Assembly (NCBI GenBank): GCA_965243755.1
Contig: CBDEVW010000002.1
Coordinates: 930,001-994,000 of the forward strand
Reading direction: 5' to 3'
DNA length: 64,000 nucleotides
DNA from: JANSWY01 sp965243755
GTDB lineage: Bacteria > Bacteroidota > Bacteroidia > Cytophagales > Cyclobacteriaceae
The first letter of the stretch is position 1. Each line of letters begins with the position of its first letter. A program made the translations under genes and the position numbers. Below, in pieces: positions 17,134 to 25,351 of the stretch. The notes beneath the pieces were generated by a model. It did no database searches. It saw only the letters and a program-made list of their open reading frames with translations, and was not told where the DNA came from.

Positions 17134-18203
17134 GTAGCAGGTATGCTTTGATGAAGTCTTCCAGGTCTCCATCTAATACGTTTTGTACATCAGTTCGTTC
17201 CACCCCGGTGCGATTATCTTTGATCAGCTTATAAGGATGAAGTACATAGTTTCTGATTTGTGACCCAAAGTCAATCCTCATTTTCCCTGCTTCTATTTCA
17301 TCCCTCTTCTCATTTCTTTTTTGGATCTCAATCTGATAGAGTTGAGACTTCAGCATGTTCATTGCCTTTTCTTTATTCAGCAACTGCGATCTTTCCTGCT
17401 GGCATTCAATAATAATTCCTGAAGGAGCATGCCTCAACCGGACCGCTGTTTCGACTTTATTCACATTTTGTCCTCCTGCACCGCCTGACCTAAACGTTTC
17501 CCAGGTAATGTCTGAAGGGTTTACTTCAATCTCTATACTGTCATCTACCACAGGGTACACAAATACAGATGCAAAGGATGTGTGTCTTCTGCCTCCTGAA
17601 TCAAATGGAGAAATACGAACCAATCGGTGTACGCCAATTTCAGACTTTAAAAACCCATAGGCAAAAGGGCCGTCAATTTCCAGAGTTGCTGATTTTAGTC
17701 CCGCGACCTCACCTGGTTGGTAGTTTACTTCTTTTACCTTAAAACCCTGTGATTCACCCCACATGATATACATCCTCATCAGAATTTCTGCCCAGTCCTG
17801 ACTCTCTGTTCCACCAGCACCAGGATTTATTTCCAGCATTGCACTGAGTTGATCCTCTTCAGCACTCAGCATTTTCTTAAATTCCAATTCCTCCAGTGCC
17901 TTCAGTGCCATCTGATAGTTGCTTTCAACCTCATCCATAGAGGTCTCTCCCATTTCATAGAATTCATGAAGGGTTTCAACATCTTCGCAGGCAGTCAATA
18001 CTTTTTCGAAATCTGTAACCCAGGACTTTTTCGCCTTTATTCCTTTAAGGATTTTTTCAGCTTCTTTTGGGTCTTCCCAGAAGTCTGGTTGTGTAGTGAT
18101 AGTTTCTTCCTCTTCTACTTCTCGTTTCTTGACATCATAGTCAAAGATACCTCCTCAAGGCCTCTACGCTGGCCTTCAAGTCTTTCAACTGATCTGTGGT
18201 CAT
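17111..18203 (-). CDS. prfB: Peptide chain release factor 2, read through a programmed +1 frameshift
   Basis: RF2 recognises UGA and UAA and releases the finished peptide. A short first frame runs from the ATG at 18203 for 20 codons and stops at TGA (18143-18141). The site reads AGG AGG TAT CTT TGA C, with a Shine-Dalgarno-like AGGAGG just before CTT TGA, as in the classical RF2 autoregulatory shift. Slipping one base at CTT continues as DYDVKKREVEEEE and gives a 363-residue product, the normal RF2 length. GGAGGQNVNKVETAVRLRH holds the GGQ release motif, and ISPFDSGGRRHTSF the SPF stop-codon reader. Reading should rise when RF2 is scarce. The sequence is intact, so this is not a broken gene. 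Confidence 0.95.
18136..18152 (-). promoter_or_regulatory. RF2 programmed +1 frameshift site
   Basis: On the minus strand AGGAGG, TAT, CTT and TGAC follow each other. This gives a strong internal Shine-Dalgarno, the slippery CUU codon and an in-frame UGA followed by C, the poorest termination context. All elements of the known prfB shift are present. Confidence 0.93.
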
Positions 18204-18267
18204 ATTATTATTTAAATTTTAGAATGCGAAGGTACTTCTTTTTAGTGCAATTTCAGATATGAATCAC

Positions 18268-18750
18268 TTAATCAATGATGGCAATTTTATTTCTTCCTTT
18301 GATCTTAAATTTTTTCTCCCGAAGTAGCCACAATACATAGCCGGTTGCTACCATTATGGACGAAGGCAAAAGAGAAGATTGGTCCACCGCTCCCTGATTG
18401 AGCCCATCCAGCGCAAGAAACCCTACGCCGGCAATCATCAGACTGGGGCCATATTGTCCTACATTGAATGCCCTCATGTGTTTGCCGCGAATATCAATCT
18501 CTGCAATTTCATCCAGATGGATGCTAAACTCTTTGAAATGAACAATGGAGTCACTTAACCGGTGAATCGGACCTCCAACATAATATTCTGTCGCTTTTGT
18601 TTTTAGTTTTAACTGATCTCCTGCTTTGTATACGATCTTATTTTTACTGCCAATCCGGGAAAGGATCAATTTTTTCTGGGCGATGAGTGTTGACACTGGA
18701 GAAATGATCAACAGGATTAGAATCACGGATATTTGAACCTTACAATTCAT
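18268..18750 (-). CDS. Small secreted/membrane protein, function unknown
   Basis: This 160-residue protein starts with a signal peptide or anchor (VQISVILILLIISPVSTLIAQ). A beta-rich region follows (KNKIVYKAGDQLKLKTK, then DSIVHFKEFSIHLDEIAEIDIRG), with two hydrophobic stretches near the end (SLMIAGVGFLALDGL and SIMVATGYVLWLL) and a basic tail (REKKFKIKGRNK). The layout resembles small Bacteroidota envelope proteins without a known role. It sits between ilvE and prfB on the same strand, but a strong terminator separates it from ilvE, so it has its own transcription start. Confidence 0.7.
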   Translation of the reverse strand: MNCKVQISVILILLIISPVSTLIAQKKLILSRIGSKNKIVYKAGDQLKLKTKATEYYVGGPIHRLSDSIVHFKEFSIHLDEIAEIDIRGKHMRAFNVGQYGPSLMIAGVGFLALDGLNQGAVDQSSLLPSSIMVATGYVLWLLREKKFKIKGRNKIAIID

Positions 18751-18755
18751 TCAAT

Positions 18756-18793
18756 AAAAAAAGTCCATCGACTTTATAATGTCAATGGACTTT
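18756..18793 (-). terminator. Rho-independent terminator of ilvE
   Basis: On the minus strand AAGTCCATTGAC and GTCGATGGACTT form a 12-bp stem with one mismatched pair and an 8-base loop, followed by a run of T. It lies about 24 bases after the ilvE stop. Confidence 0.8.
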
Positions 18794-18816
18794 GAAATGT
18801 TGCTTCAATTTATTGG

Positions 18817-19881
18817 CTAAATTTTATAAAGCCAGTTGTATTTATCTTCTAATTCACCCGATTTGATCTTATTAAGGTCCTCGAGCATTTTATTACTGAT
18901 CTTACGACCTTCAACCGGAGGTAATTCATAATCCACACCTTCATATCCGATCGCTTTGATTTGAGCAATTGTGGCTGCAGTCCCGGCACCAAAAGCTTCC
19001 TGCATTCTTCCTTCTTTTATTGCTTCAATAACCTCAGTCACCTTAATTGGCCTTTCTTCCACTTCAATTCCCCAATCTTTGGCCAATGTCATTACACTAT
19101 CCCTGGTTATTCCTTTTAATATGGTGTCCCCAGTAGGAGCTGTTACCAATTTATTGTCGATAACAAACATCAGATTCATGGTGCCTGCTTCTTCAATGAA
19201 TTCATGGTTTTTCCCATCTGTCCAGATCAACTGATTGTAGCCTTCTTTCTGAGCTTGAACCGCCGGATAAAGCGCGGCAGCATAATTTCCACCTGTTTTT
19301 GCGAAACCAGTTCCTCCGGAAGCAGCCCGGGTGTAGTGTGTCTCAATTTTTACTTTCACAGGCTCTGCATAGTAAGCGCCAACCGGGCAAGTGATGATCA
19401 AAAACTTGTAAGTGTCTGAAGGTCGGATTCCTACATAAGGATCGAATCCAAATATGAAAGGCCTGATGTATAACGAAGTGCCTTCTTTAGACGGGACCCA
19501 TTCATGATCCAGTTTTAGTAATTCGTGTAGCCCTTCCATGAATATTTCTTCAGGTAGTTCAGGGATGCACATTCTTACAGCACTCTTATTCAATCTTTTT
19601 GCATTATCCATTGGACGGAAGACTGCAATTTCTCCAGCTTTAGTTCTGTAAGCTTTCAGGCCTTCAAAAACTGTCTGGCTGTAATGCAATGTAGTATTTG
19701 CCGGGCTTATTGACAGATCACCGTAAGGGACTATTCGAAAATCTCCCCACTCGCCATTTTCATAATCAGCAATAAACATGTGATCTGAATATAGCTTTCC
19801 AAAGACCAGATTTTCCTGATCAAACTGTGATAATTTTGAGTTTGTCGTTTTTTCTACGGAGATATTCATGGTGTCTATCAT
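18817..19881 (-). CDS. ilvE: Branched-chain amino acid aminotransferase
   Basis: IlvE exchanges amino groups between leucine, isoleucine or valine and 2-oxoglutarate. It belongs to the PLP fold-type IV enzymes. LHYSQTVFEGLKAYRT is the conserved N-terminal substrate loop, GFAKTGGNYAAAL carries the PLP-binding Lys, and EFIEEAGTMNLMFV the conserved Glu and PLP-pyridine contact. GDTILKGITRDSVM is the phosphate-binding region. At 354 residues it is of the long type. It follows the PduO-type adenosyltransferase by about 111 bases on the same strand and ends in its own terminator. Confidence 0.95.
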   Translation of the reverse strand: MIDTMNISVEKTTNSKLSQFDQENLVFGKLYSDHMFIADYENGEWGDFRIVPYGDLSISPANTTLHYSQTVFEGLKAYRTKAGEIAVFRPMDNAKRLNKSAVRMCIPELPEEIFMEGLHELLKLDHEWVPSKEGTSLYIRPFIFGFDPYVGIRPSDTYKFLIITCPVGAYYAEPVKVKIETHYTRAASGGTGFAKTGGNYAAALYPAVQAQKEGYNQLIWTDGKNHEFIEEAGTMNLMFVIDNKLVTAPTGDTILKGITRDSVMTLAKDWGIEVEERPIKVTEVIEAIKEGRMQEAFGAGTAATIAQIKAIGYEGVDYELPPVEGRKISNKMLEDLNKIKSGELEDKYNWLYKI

Positions 19882-19992
19882 GGCTTTATACTTTAAATGC
19901 GAAATTAGGCAATCCCATTGAATTGAACCTTTACCGGACTAACATTTTTGCTTGTGACTTCCTATCTAATCACCTCGAACATTTGAGAAAAG

Positions 19993-20541
19993 TTATTTCT
20001 CCGGTATCCAATTGATTTCTGGTGCATCTAATTCAGCACCCATTTTTCTACCCAAAACAAAGAAATAGTCTGATAAACGATTGACAAATTTGAGGATAAT
20101 TGGATCAACAGGTTCCTCCTGGTGGATTCTGATGATGCTTCTCTCAGTTCTTCTGCAAACTGTCCTGCATACGTGAGCATATGAAACAGATTGATGTCCA
20201 CCGGGCAGAATGAAGTATTTCAATGGAGGGAGTTCCGCATCCATTTTGTCAATTTCATTTTCCAATCGAAGTATATGAGCATCTGTGATTTCAGGAAGTT
20301 TGAATTTTGTATAACCAGGCGTGGTAGCCATTATTGAACCGATGACAAAAAGTGTGTCCTGTATGAATTGCAGGATTTCCTGTCTGGAGCTGTTCACATC
20401 CTGATCCCTAAGCAATCCAATAAATGAATTCAATTCGTCTACATTGCCGTACGCTTCAATTCGAAGGTTTGATTTTTCAACCTTGGTGCCACCAATCAGT
20501 GAGGTCTTGCCCTGGTCGCCGGTTTTTGTATATACTTTCAT
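19993..20541 (-). CDS. Cob(I)alamin adenosyltransferase, PduO type
   Basis: The enzyme moves the 5'-deoxyadenosyl group from ATP to cob(I)alamin to make coenzyme B12. The N-terminal TKTGDQGKTSLIGG is the ATP-binding signature. RIEAYGNVDELNSFIG and FILPGGHQSVSYAHVCRTVCRRTERS supply the Arg, Asp and Asn/Glu residues of the trimeric ATR fold. At 182 residues it has normal length. A 28-bp stretch covering its start codon is repeated 123 bases upstream (see repeats). No B12 riboswitch core was found in the 223-base leader region. Confidence 0.94.
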   Translation of the reverse strand: MKVYTKTGDQGKTSLIGGTKVEKSNLRIEAYGNVDELNSFIGLLRDQDVNSSRQEILQFIQDTLFVIGSIMATTPGYTKFKLPEITDAHILRLENEIDKMDAELPPLKYFILPGGHQSVSYAHVCRTVCRRTERSIIRIHQEEPVDPIILKFVNRLSDYFFVLGRKMGAELDAPEINWIPEK

Positions 20542-20563
20542 GTGTATATCATTTTGATTTTAA
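20536..20563. repeat. 28-bp direct repeat, copy 1 (spans the PduO start codon)
   Basis: A perfect 28-base repeat; its other copy is at 20659-20686, 123 bases away. Copy 1 includes the ATG AAA of the adenosyltransferase gene and the AT-rich bases before it. Confidence 0.85.
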
Positions 20564-20658
20564 TTGTCACATGGAATTCGCAGTAGCTGAAAACTAACCG
20601 GTTATGCATTTCTAACCTCAATATTCACCACCGGTTGGTATGTGCTAACTAATGCTCA

Positions 20659-20686
20659 TTTCATGTGTATATCATTTTGATTTTAA
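20659..20686. repeat. 28-bp direct repeat, copy 2
   Basis: Identical to 20536-20563. On the minus strand it reads into ATG AAA TGA, a two-codon reading frame, so it looks like a decoy copy of the gene start. The 223-base gap also holds a hairpin-like ATGCCG/CGGCAT (20710-20727). Confidence 0.85.
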
Positions 20687-20764
20687 CGGTCAAAAACCTA
20701 CGTGCCGTAATGCCGCCACCTCGGCATGCAGGCATGGGATGTTCTGGAACGTTTTTTCAATTGA

Positions 20765-21475
20765 TTAAGCTGTTTCTGACCTGCGAATATTGCTATTTAA
20801 ATTGTCAGATTCAACCAGCCCATCTTTGAGTCTTATTATTCGATGTGCATACTCTGCAATGTCTTCTTCATGTGTAACCATGATGATGGTGTTTCCCTTA
20901 TCATGCAATTCCTGAAACAGGTCCATAATATCATAGGACGTTTTTGAGTCAAGGTTCCCGGTTGGTTCATCAGCAAGAATGATTGATGGGTCGTTTACCA
21001 GGGCACGGGCAATGGCAACTCTTTGTCTTTGACCTCCCGACAGTTCATTGGGTTTGTGGTGTGCCCGGTCGCCAAGGCCCACTCCTTCCAAGGCCCCCAT
21101 TGCTTTTTCTTCGCGATCGTACTTTCCATAACCGGCATACACCAAGGGTAATGCAACATTTTCCAGTGCAGTAGCACGCGGCAGCAGATTAAAAGTTTGA
21201 AAGACAAAACCAATTTCTTTATTTCGGATTTCTGCCAGTTCGTTTTCAGTCAGGTCACTTACATCATGTCCATTGAGTATATACTGGCCATGACTTGGAG
21301 AGTCGAGGCAGCCGATAATATTCATTAATGTTGATTTTCCGGAACCAGACGGACCCATAAAAGCAACATATTCCCCTTTATTGATAGAAATCGAAACAGA
21401 TTTGAGCGCATTGATAGTCTCTGCTCCCATGATGTATCTTCTGCCAATTTCGTGAGTTTTGATTATACTAGTCAT
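20765..21475 (-). CDS. ABC transporter ATP-binding protein (MacB/LolD type)
   Basis: This is the ATPase of an export-type ABC transporter of the MacB/LolD/FtsE group. GPSGSGKSTLMNIIGCLD is the Walker A, LSGGQRQRVAIARAL the signature, IILADEPTGNLDSKT the Walker B and D-loop, and VTHE the switch His. The GNLDS pattern is typical of MacB-like ATPases. I place the start at the ATG at 21475 (TSIIKTHEIGRRY); an ATG 15 bases upstream adds five residues. No permease gene is next to it, so it must work with subunits coded elsewhere. It sits alone between the PduO gene and a divergent secreted-protein gene. Confidence 0.92.
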   Translation of the reverse strand: MTSIIKTHEIGRRYIMGAETINALKSVSISINKGEYVAFMGPSGSGKSTLMNIIGCLDSPSHGQYILNGHDVSDLTENELAEIRNKEIGFVFQTFNLLPRATALENVALPLVYAGYGKYDREEKAMGALEGVGLGDRAHHKPNELSGGQRQRVAIARALVNDPSIILADEPTGNLDSKTSYDIMDLFQELHDKGNTIIMVTHEEDIAEYAHRIIRLKDGLVESDNLNSNIRRSETA

Positions 21476-21572
21476 ATTTGAGTTTAGCACCTTAGTAAGT
21501 AACTGACTTTGTTACTGTAGCGAATCTTAAGTAGTACGCAGATATTTCTTAATTCGTTGTAATTTAACATTT

Positions 21573-21998
21573 ATGACTCATATTGTTTGCATAATTCTTC
21601 TCTCCGCAAGCGCGGTTTTACAGATAGAAAATGGATGGCATCTACTGGCTCAGGTCTCAATAGAGAAAAGGTATGATGATGTGCTTCAGATGGAAAGAGA
21701 TTATCCAATTTTTAAAGATAAGTTGAAAAGTGCTGAAGGTAGTTTGATCAGGTTAGAAGGTTATATGATCCCATTGGATGAAATGATCACCCAGCAATCA
21801 TTTGTTATTTCTTCTTTGCCATTTCAAACCTGTTTCTTTTGTGGCGGTGCTGGTCCCGAAACGGTGGCGCAAATAAAGCTGTTGAAACCTTTTCAATACA
21901 CAGACCAGAAAATTGAAGTGGTTGGGAAATTACGACTCAATGATTCAGATCCATTTGAACTGTATTATATTCTTGAGGAAGCGGCTTTGGTTGATTAG
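21573..21998 (+). CDS. Secreted DUF3299-like protein
   Basis: This 141-residue protein starts with a weak signal segment (VCIILLSASAVLQ). The core reads EGYMIPLDEM, then FVISSLPFQTCFFCGGAGPETV, then a conserved-looking hydrophobic C-terminal half. A Cys-x2-Cys next to GGAGPE and the preceding MIPL are features I associate with the DUF3299 group of exported proteins of unknown function. The CxxC could bind metal or take part in thiol chemistry; this is inference. Its last 4 bases overlap the 3' end of the convergent SemiSWEET gene. Confidence 0.65.
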   Translation: MTHIVCIILLSASAVLQIENGWHLLAQVSIEKRYDDVLQMERDYPIFKDKLKSAEGSLIRLEGYMIPLDEMITQQSFVISSLPFQTCFFCGGAGPETVAQIKLLKPFQYTDQKIEVVGKLRLNDSDPFELYYILEEAALVD

Positions 21999-22255
21999 CT
22001 ATATCGCAATTTGAAAAATAGGATTATCCCGCTTAGTGTTAAAGTAAGCCCGTTTGCCGCAATTACAGGCACATCCTTGATGATTAGTCCGTAGGTAAGC
22101 CAAAGGCACACTCCTATGAAAAATACAGCAAACATGGTAAGTGACAGGTCCTTCGCAGATCTGGATTTCCACGTTTTAATTACCTGGGGTAAAAAAGATA
22201 TGGAAGTCAATGTTCCGGCCAGCAGGCCAATGATTTCTACATGATTGATATTCAT
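21995..22255 (-). CDS. SemiSWEET-type sugar transporter (PQ-loop)
   Basis: At 86 residues with three hydrophobic helices, this fits the bacterial SemiSWEET family, which works as a dimer to move sugars by facilitated diffusion. GLLAGTLTSISFLPQVIKTWKSRSAKDLSL contains the PQ motif that lets helix 1 bend. LWLTYGLIIKDVPVIAANGLTL is helix 2-3 with the conserved Asn. I chose the ATG at 22255 because the upstream in-frame extension runs into the divergent regulator gene and lacks any match. Its promoter region holds the inverted repeat at 22267-22316 shared with the DeoR-type regulator. Confidence 0.85.
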   Translation of the reverse strand: MNINHVEIIGLLAGTLTSISFLPQVIKTWKSRSAKDLSLTMFAVFFIGVCLWLTYGLIIKDVPVIAANGLTLTLSGIILFFKLRYS

Positions 22256-22266
22256 AGGTGCAAATA

Positions 22267-22316
22267 TATGCGTTTTATAAGTAAAATATTTAATAATACT
22301 TGCAAAAAAACGCATA
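22267..22316. promoter_or_regulatory. Inverted repeat in the SemiSWEET/DeoR divergent promoter
   Basis: TATGCGTTTT (22267-22276) and AAAACGCATA (22307-22316) are perfect reverse complements, 30 bases apart, in the 79-base gap between the two starts. A DeoR-type dimer or tetramer bridging both arms could control both genes. The second arm ends 18 bases before the DeoR ATG. Confidence 0.6.
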
Positions 22317-22334
22317 AAAATGCAAATTTGATGC

Positions 22335-23087
22335 ATGCTTAAAGCAGAAAGACAGCAAATAATCCTCAACAAGATAAAATCAGGCGCTAGAGTTACCAGT
22401 CTATCGCTTAGTTCAGAGTTGAACGTATCTGATGACACCATCAGACGTGATTTGAATGAACTGGCCCGTGAGGGGTTGATTCAAAAAGTGCATGGTGGAG
22501 CAATTCCTAAACCAAGTGCCCCAGCCAATTACCTGGAGAGGTTACATTATGGTGAGGCCAATAAACAGGTCTTAGCAAAGAAACTCATTCCACTGATCGA
22601 ACCGGGCATGGTGTTGTTGATCGATGGGGGGACCACCAATTTGCTTGCAGTAAGGCAGTTTCCACCTGACATTGCACTAACAGTAGTTACCAACAGCTTG
22701 CCCGTAGCATCAGAATTGTCAGGATATCCGAATGTAGAAATTATTATGTTGGGAGGAGGAATATTTAAACCATCTCAGGTAACCGTAGGAACTGAAGCAT
22801 TGGAGCGATTGAATGAGATTTATTCAGACCTGTGTCTGATGGGTACATGCAGTCTGCACCATGAATTGGGGTTGACCTCTACCAATAAAGAGGAGGCTCA
22901 ATTGAAGCAGAAAATGGTGAAATCTTCTCGTAAAGTGATATTAATGGCCACAAATGATAAACTGAATACAGCTTCAAATTTTAAAGTTTGTGATGTTGAA
23001 GCCATTGATTATTTGATACCGGAAGAAAATGCAGCTTCAGATCTGCTGGAATTATATCAGAAATCTGGAATAAAAATCATCAAATAG
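22335..23087 (+). CDS. DeoR family transcriptional regulator
   Basis: An N-terminal winged helix (residues 1-57) with SLSLSSELNVSDDTIRRDLNEL and GLIQKVHGGA matches DeoR-type sugar-phosphate-responsive repressors. The C-terminal sensor (residues 75-240) has the phosphosugar-isomerase-like landmarks LIDGGTTNLLAVRQ and VTNSLPVASEL, then GLTSTNKEEAQLKQKMV, all typical. It is likely to sense a sugar phosphate and to regulate the divergent SemiSWEET gene and itself through the inverted repeat at 22267-22316. The VOC gene follows after 6 bases and may be co-transcribed. Confidence 0.92.
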   Translation: MLKAERQQIILNKIKSGARVTSLSLSSELNVSDDTIRRDLNELAREGLIQKVHGGAIPKPSAPANYLERLHYGEANKQVLAKKLIPLIEPGMVLLIDGGTTNLLAVRQFPPDIALTVVTNSLPVASELSGYPNVEIIMLGGGIFKPSQVTVGTEALERLNEIYSDLCLMGTCSLHHELGLTSTNKEEAQLKQKMVKSSRKVILMATNDKLNTASNFKVCDVEAIDYLIPEENAASDLLELYQKSGIKIIK

Positions 23088-23093
23088 TAAACC

Positions 23094-23489
23094 ATGCGTA
23101 TAGAACATGTTGCAATCTGGACTGATAACCTGGAGCGGCTGACATCTTTCTATGAGAAATATTTTCAGGGAAAGAGAAATGAGAAATACAGCAATAAAAA
23201 GAAAAAGTTTGAATCTTATTTTCTATCATTTGATTCCGGATGCCGCCTTGAAATTATGAGTATGGAAGGAATACCAGCATCGAAAGATGATGTTTATCAG
23301 CAATTTGCCGGACTCATCCATTTGGCTTTCGACTTAGGAAATAAGATAGCGGTAGATCAGAAAACTGCGGAGTTGGTAAAAGATGGTTTTGAGTTACTCG
23401 ATGGACCAAGGATTACAGGAGACGGGTATTATGAAAGCGTTATCCTGGACCCGGATCATAACAGGGTTGAACTTACCTGTACTGGTTGA
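23094..23489 (+). CDS. VOC (glyoxalase-fold) family protein
   Basis: This 131-residue single-domain vicinal oxygen chelate protein begins IEHVAIWTDNLERLTSFYEKYF. Likely metal ligands are His5, the Glu of CRLEIMSM, the His of LIHLAFDLG and the Glu of NRVELTCTG, in the usual spacing. It resembles the glyoxalase/bleomycin-resistance superfamily, perhaps a lactoylglutathione-lyase-like or epimerase-like enzyme. The substrate cannot be told from sequence. It sits 6 bases after the regulator. Confidence 0.82.
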   Translation: MRIEHVAIWTDNLERLTSFYEKYFQGKRNEKYSNKKKKFESYFLSFDSGCRLEIMSMEGIPASKDDVYQQFAGLIHLAFDLGNKIAVDQKTAELVKDGFELLDGPRITGDGYYESVILDPDHNRVELTCTG

Positions 23490-23531
23490 TTAACGTTTAT
23501 AACTTATCTTACGATCATCAACAGAAAGAAC

Positions 23532-23861
23532 TTGGCTGAAACAAACTTTTTTGAAGATGTAATGGAAGTAGCGCGACTTGTACCCGAGGGAAGGGTGACA
23601 AGTTATGGTGCAATTGCGAAGTACCTCGGATTTAAGCACAGGGCCCGTATGGTGGGTTGGGCTATGAATCAGGCAGGAAATTACCCAGGTGTTCCTGCGC
23701 ACAGAATTGTGAATAGCGCAGGCAAACTTACTGGAAAGGCGCACTTCAACCCACCGGAGAAAATGGAGTCCTTACTAATGGCAGAGGGAGTACAGGTAAA
23801 AGATGATAAGATCATCAATTTTAAGAAGGTATTTTGGGATCCTGCAGAGGAATTATTGTAG
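23532..23861 (+). CDS. Alkyltransferase-like protein (MGMT family, no active Cys)
   Basis: This is an MGMT-fold DNA-binding protein. VPEGRVTSYGAIAKYLG is the recognition helix region, RARMVGWAMNQ carries the Arg finger equivalent, and the active site reads PAHRIVN instead of PCHRV. The Cys-to-Ala change marks it as an alkyltransferase-like (ATL) protein, which binds O6-alkylguanine and hands it to nucleotide-excision repair rather than removing the alkyl group itself. The frame opens with TTG at 23532, which keeps the usual FFEDVMEVARLV start; an ATG 30 bases further in would cut it. Its last 9 bases overlap the symporter gene. Confidence 0.85.
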   Translation: MAETNFFEDVMEVARLVPEGRVTSYGAIAKYLGFKHRARMVGWAMNQAGNYPGVPAHRIVNSAGKLTGKAHFNPPEKMESLLMAEGVQVKDDKIINFKKVFWDPAEELL

Positions 23862-25316
23862 CGCCCGCTTCGAAACAAGCAACAACCCTATGTAGGTAAG
23901 AAAACCGTTCACCAATAATATTTCGAATCCGAACTTATAACCTCCAAGAAGTATTTCACTGTATTGATTCAATAAATATGAAAGGATTGGTGAAACAATA
24001 CAGATCAGTGGCACCCAACCGTCCTTTATTTTCAATCTGTTGAATAGACCAAATGCGTAAAGTCCAAGTAATGGACCGTATGTGTATCCCGCCACCCTGA
24101 AAACTGAATTAATGACACTGTCATCATTAAGCGCTTTGAAACCAACAATTACCAGAAACAAAAGAAAAGAGAAAGCAAGGTGTACCCATATTCTTGTTGT
24201 TTTGCGGGATTCAAAATTCTCTTCGGAAAACCCAAGAAAATCTACGCAAAAAGAGGTGGTAAGGGCAGTTAAGGCTGAGTCCGCGCTACTGTAAGCCGCA
24301 GCGGTAATCCCGAGAAGAAACAATGCTCCTCCGATTAACCCCAGGTGGTTTAGTGCAATCAAGGGGAAAAGGAAATCAGTCTTTTCCGGGATTGCAATGT
24401 TTTTTACAGCAGCATATTCATAGAGTAAAGCGCCCAGACCAAGGAAGATCAGGTTGACCAGCACCAAAATGATTGAAAACCAAAACATATTTTTTTGAGC
24501 ATCTTTTATGTTACGACAGGTCAGGTTTTTTTGCATCATATCCTGGTCCAGTCCGGTCATTACTATTGCAATGAATGCTCCTGATACAAATTGTTTGAAA
24601 AAGTTTCTGCCACTTTTCCAATCCCAGTTAAATATTCTGGAATAATCGCTTTCAGAGATTTTATTTACTACATCGGTGAATCCAATTGACATATCATCTC
24701 CTATTAATTTGATGCACACAATAACAGCCAAAATCATAAATGTTGTTTGCAGGGTGTCTGTCCAGACGATGGTCTTTATCCCCCCTCGAAATGTGTATAA
24801 CCAAATCAGGCCGATGGTTACTAAAACGGTAAGTCCAAATGAGCTATAGGGACTGTTTTTGCCAAATAATGGGATGAAAAAGGCCAATTGTAGTACACTT
24901 GCTACCAGGTACAGGCGGAATGCTGCTCCGGCAACCCGGGAGATCAGGAAGAAGAATGCTCCTGTTTTGTATGACCAGAAGCCGAATCGATCTTCGAGAT
25001 AGCTGTAAATGGAAACCAGGTTTAGTCTGTAATACAATGGCATCAATACTGTGCCGATTACCAGGTATCCGGCCAGGTATCCAAGTACCATTTGGAAATA
25101 GAAAAACTGGCTGTTTCCCACTTCACCAGGAACAGAAATAAAAGTGACACCAGAAAGAGACGCGCCAATCATACCAAAAGCCACAAGATACCAGGGGCTT
25201 TGTCGGTTGGCCGTGAAAAAAGCTGCAGAGTCATTGGACTTGCTGGTGAAGAAAGAAATCCCAATGAGCACAAGGAAATATCCGGCTATGATGAAGAATA
25301 CTATCAGAGGTGTCAT
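23853..25316 (-). CDS. Sodium:solute symporter family transporter
   Basis: This 487-residue protein has about 13 hydrophobic segments in the SSS/APC-fold layout. SLSGVTFISVPGEV early in the sequence is the unwound helix-1 region, SRVAGAAFRLYLVASVLQL and FRGGIKTIVWTDTLQTTFM are family-typical, and AAAYSSADSALTALTTSFCVDFL in the second half holds the Na2 site Ser/Ala pattern. The substrate (sugar, amino acid or monocarboxylate) is not clear; related Bacteroidota proteins are annotated simply as sodium:solute symporters. It is divergent from clpS. Confidence 0.9.
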   Translation of the reverse strand: MTPLIVFFIIAGYFLVLIGISFFTSKSNDSAAFFTANRQSPWYLVAFGMIGASLSGVTFISVPGEVGNSQFFYFQMVLGYLAGYLVIGTVLMPLYYRLNLVSIYSYLEDRFGFWSYKTGAFFFLISRVAGAAFRLYLVASVLQLAFFIPLFGKNSPYSSFGLTVLVTIGLIWLYTFRGGIKTIVWTDTLQTTFMILAVIVCIKLIGDDMSIGFTDVVNKISESDYSRIFNWDWKSGRNFFKQFVSGAFIAIVMTGLDQDMMQKNLTCRNIKDAQKNMFWFSIILVLVNLIFLGLGALLYEYAAVKNIAIPEKTDFLFPLIALNHLGLIGGALFLLGITAAAYSSADSALTALTTSFCVDFLGFSEENFESRKTTRIWVHLAFSFLLFLVIVGFKALNDDSVINSVFRVAGYTYGPLLGLYAFGLFNRLKIKDGWVPLICIVSPILSYLLNQYSEILLGGYKFGFEILLVNGFLTYIGLLLVSKRALQ

Positions 25317-25351
25317 ACGCGTTGCTTAAATCACATTATTCACTAATGCGA

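Noticed and set aside
17111..17998. prfB starting at the internal ATG at 17998, as a truncated RF2.
   Set aside because: The upstream +1 frameshift site and matching N-terminal sequence restore the normal 363-residue protein.
20690..20730. tRNA-Leu-like 5' start (GCCGAGGTGGCGG) on the minus strand.
   Set aside because: No matching acceptor 3' strand, no anticodon or T arm follows; the bases form a simple ATGCCG/CGGCAT hairpin.
20542..20764. Cobalamin riboswitch before the PduO-type gene.
   Set aside because: No B12 box (AGYCAGRAGACC-like) or conserved stem was found on the minus strand.
22256..22441. Extended SemiSWEET frame starting inside the DeoR-type gene.
   Set aside because: The extra 62 residues are antisense to the regulator gene; the 86-residue form from 22255 matches the family length.
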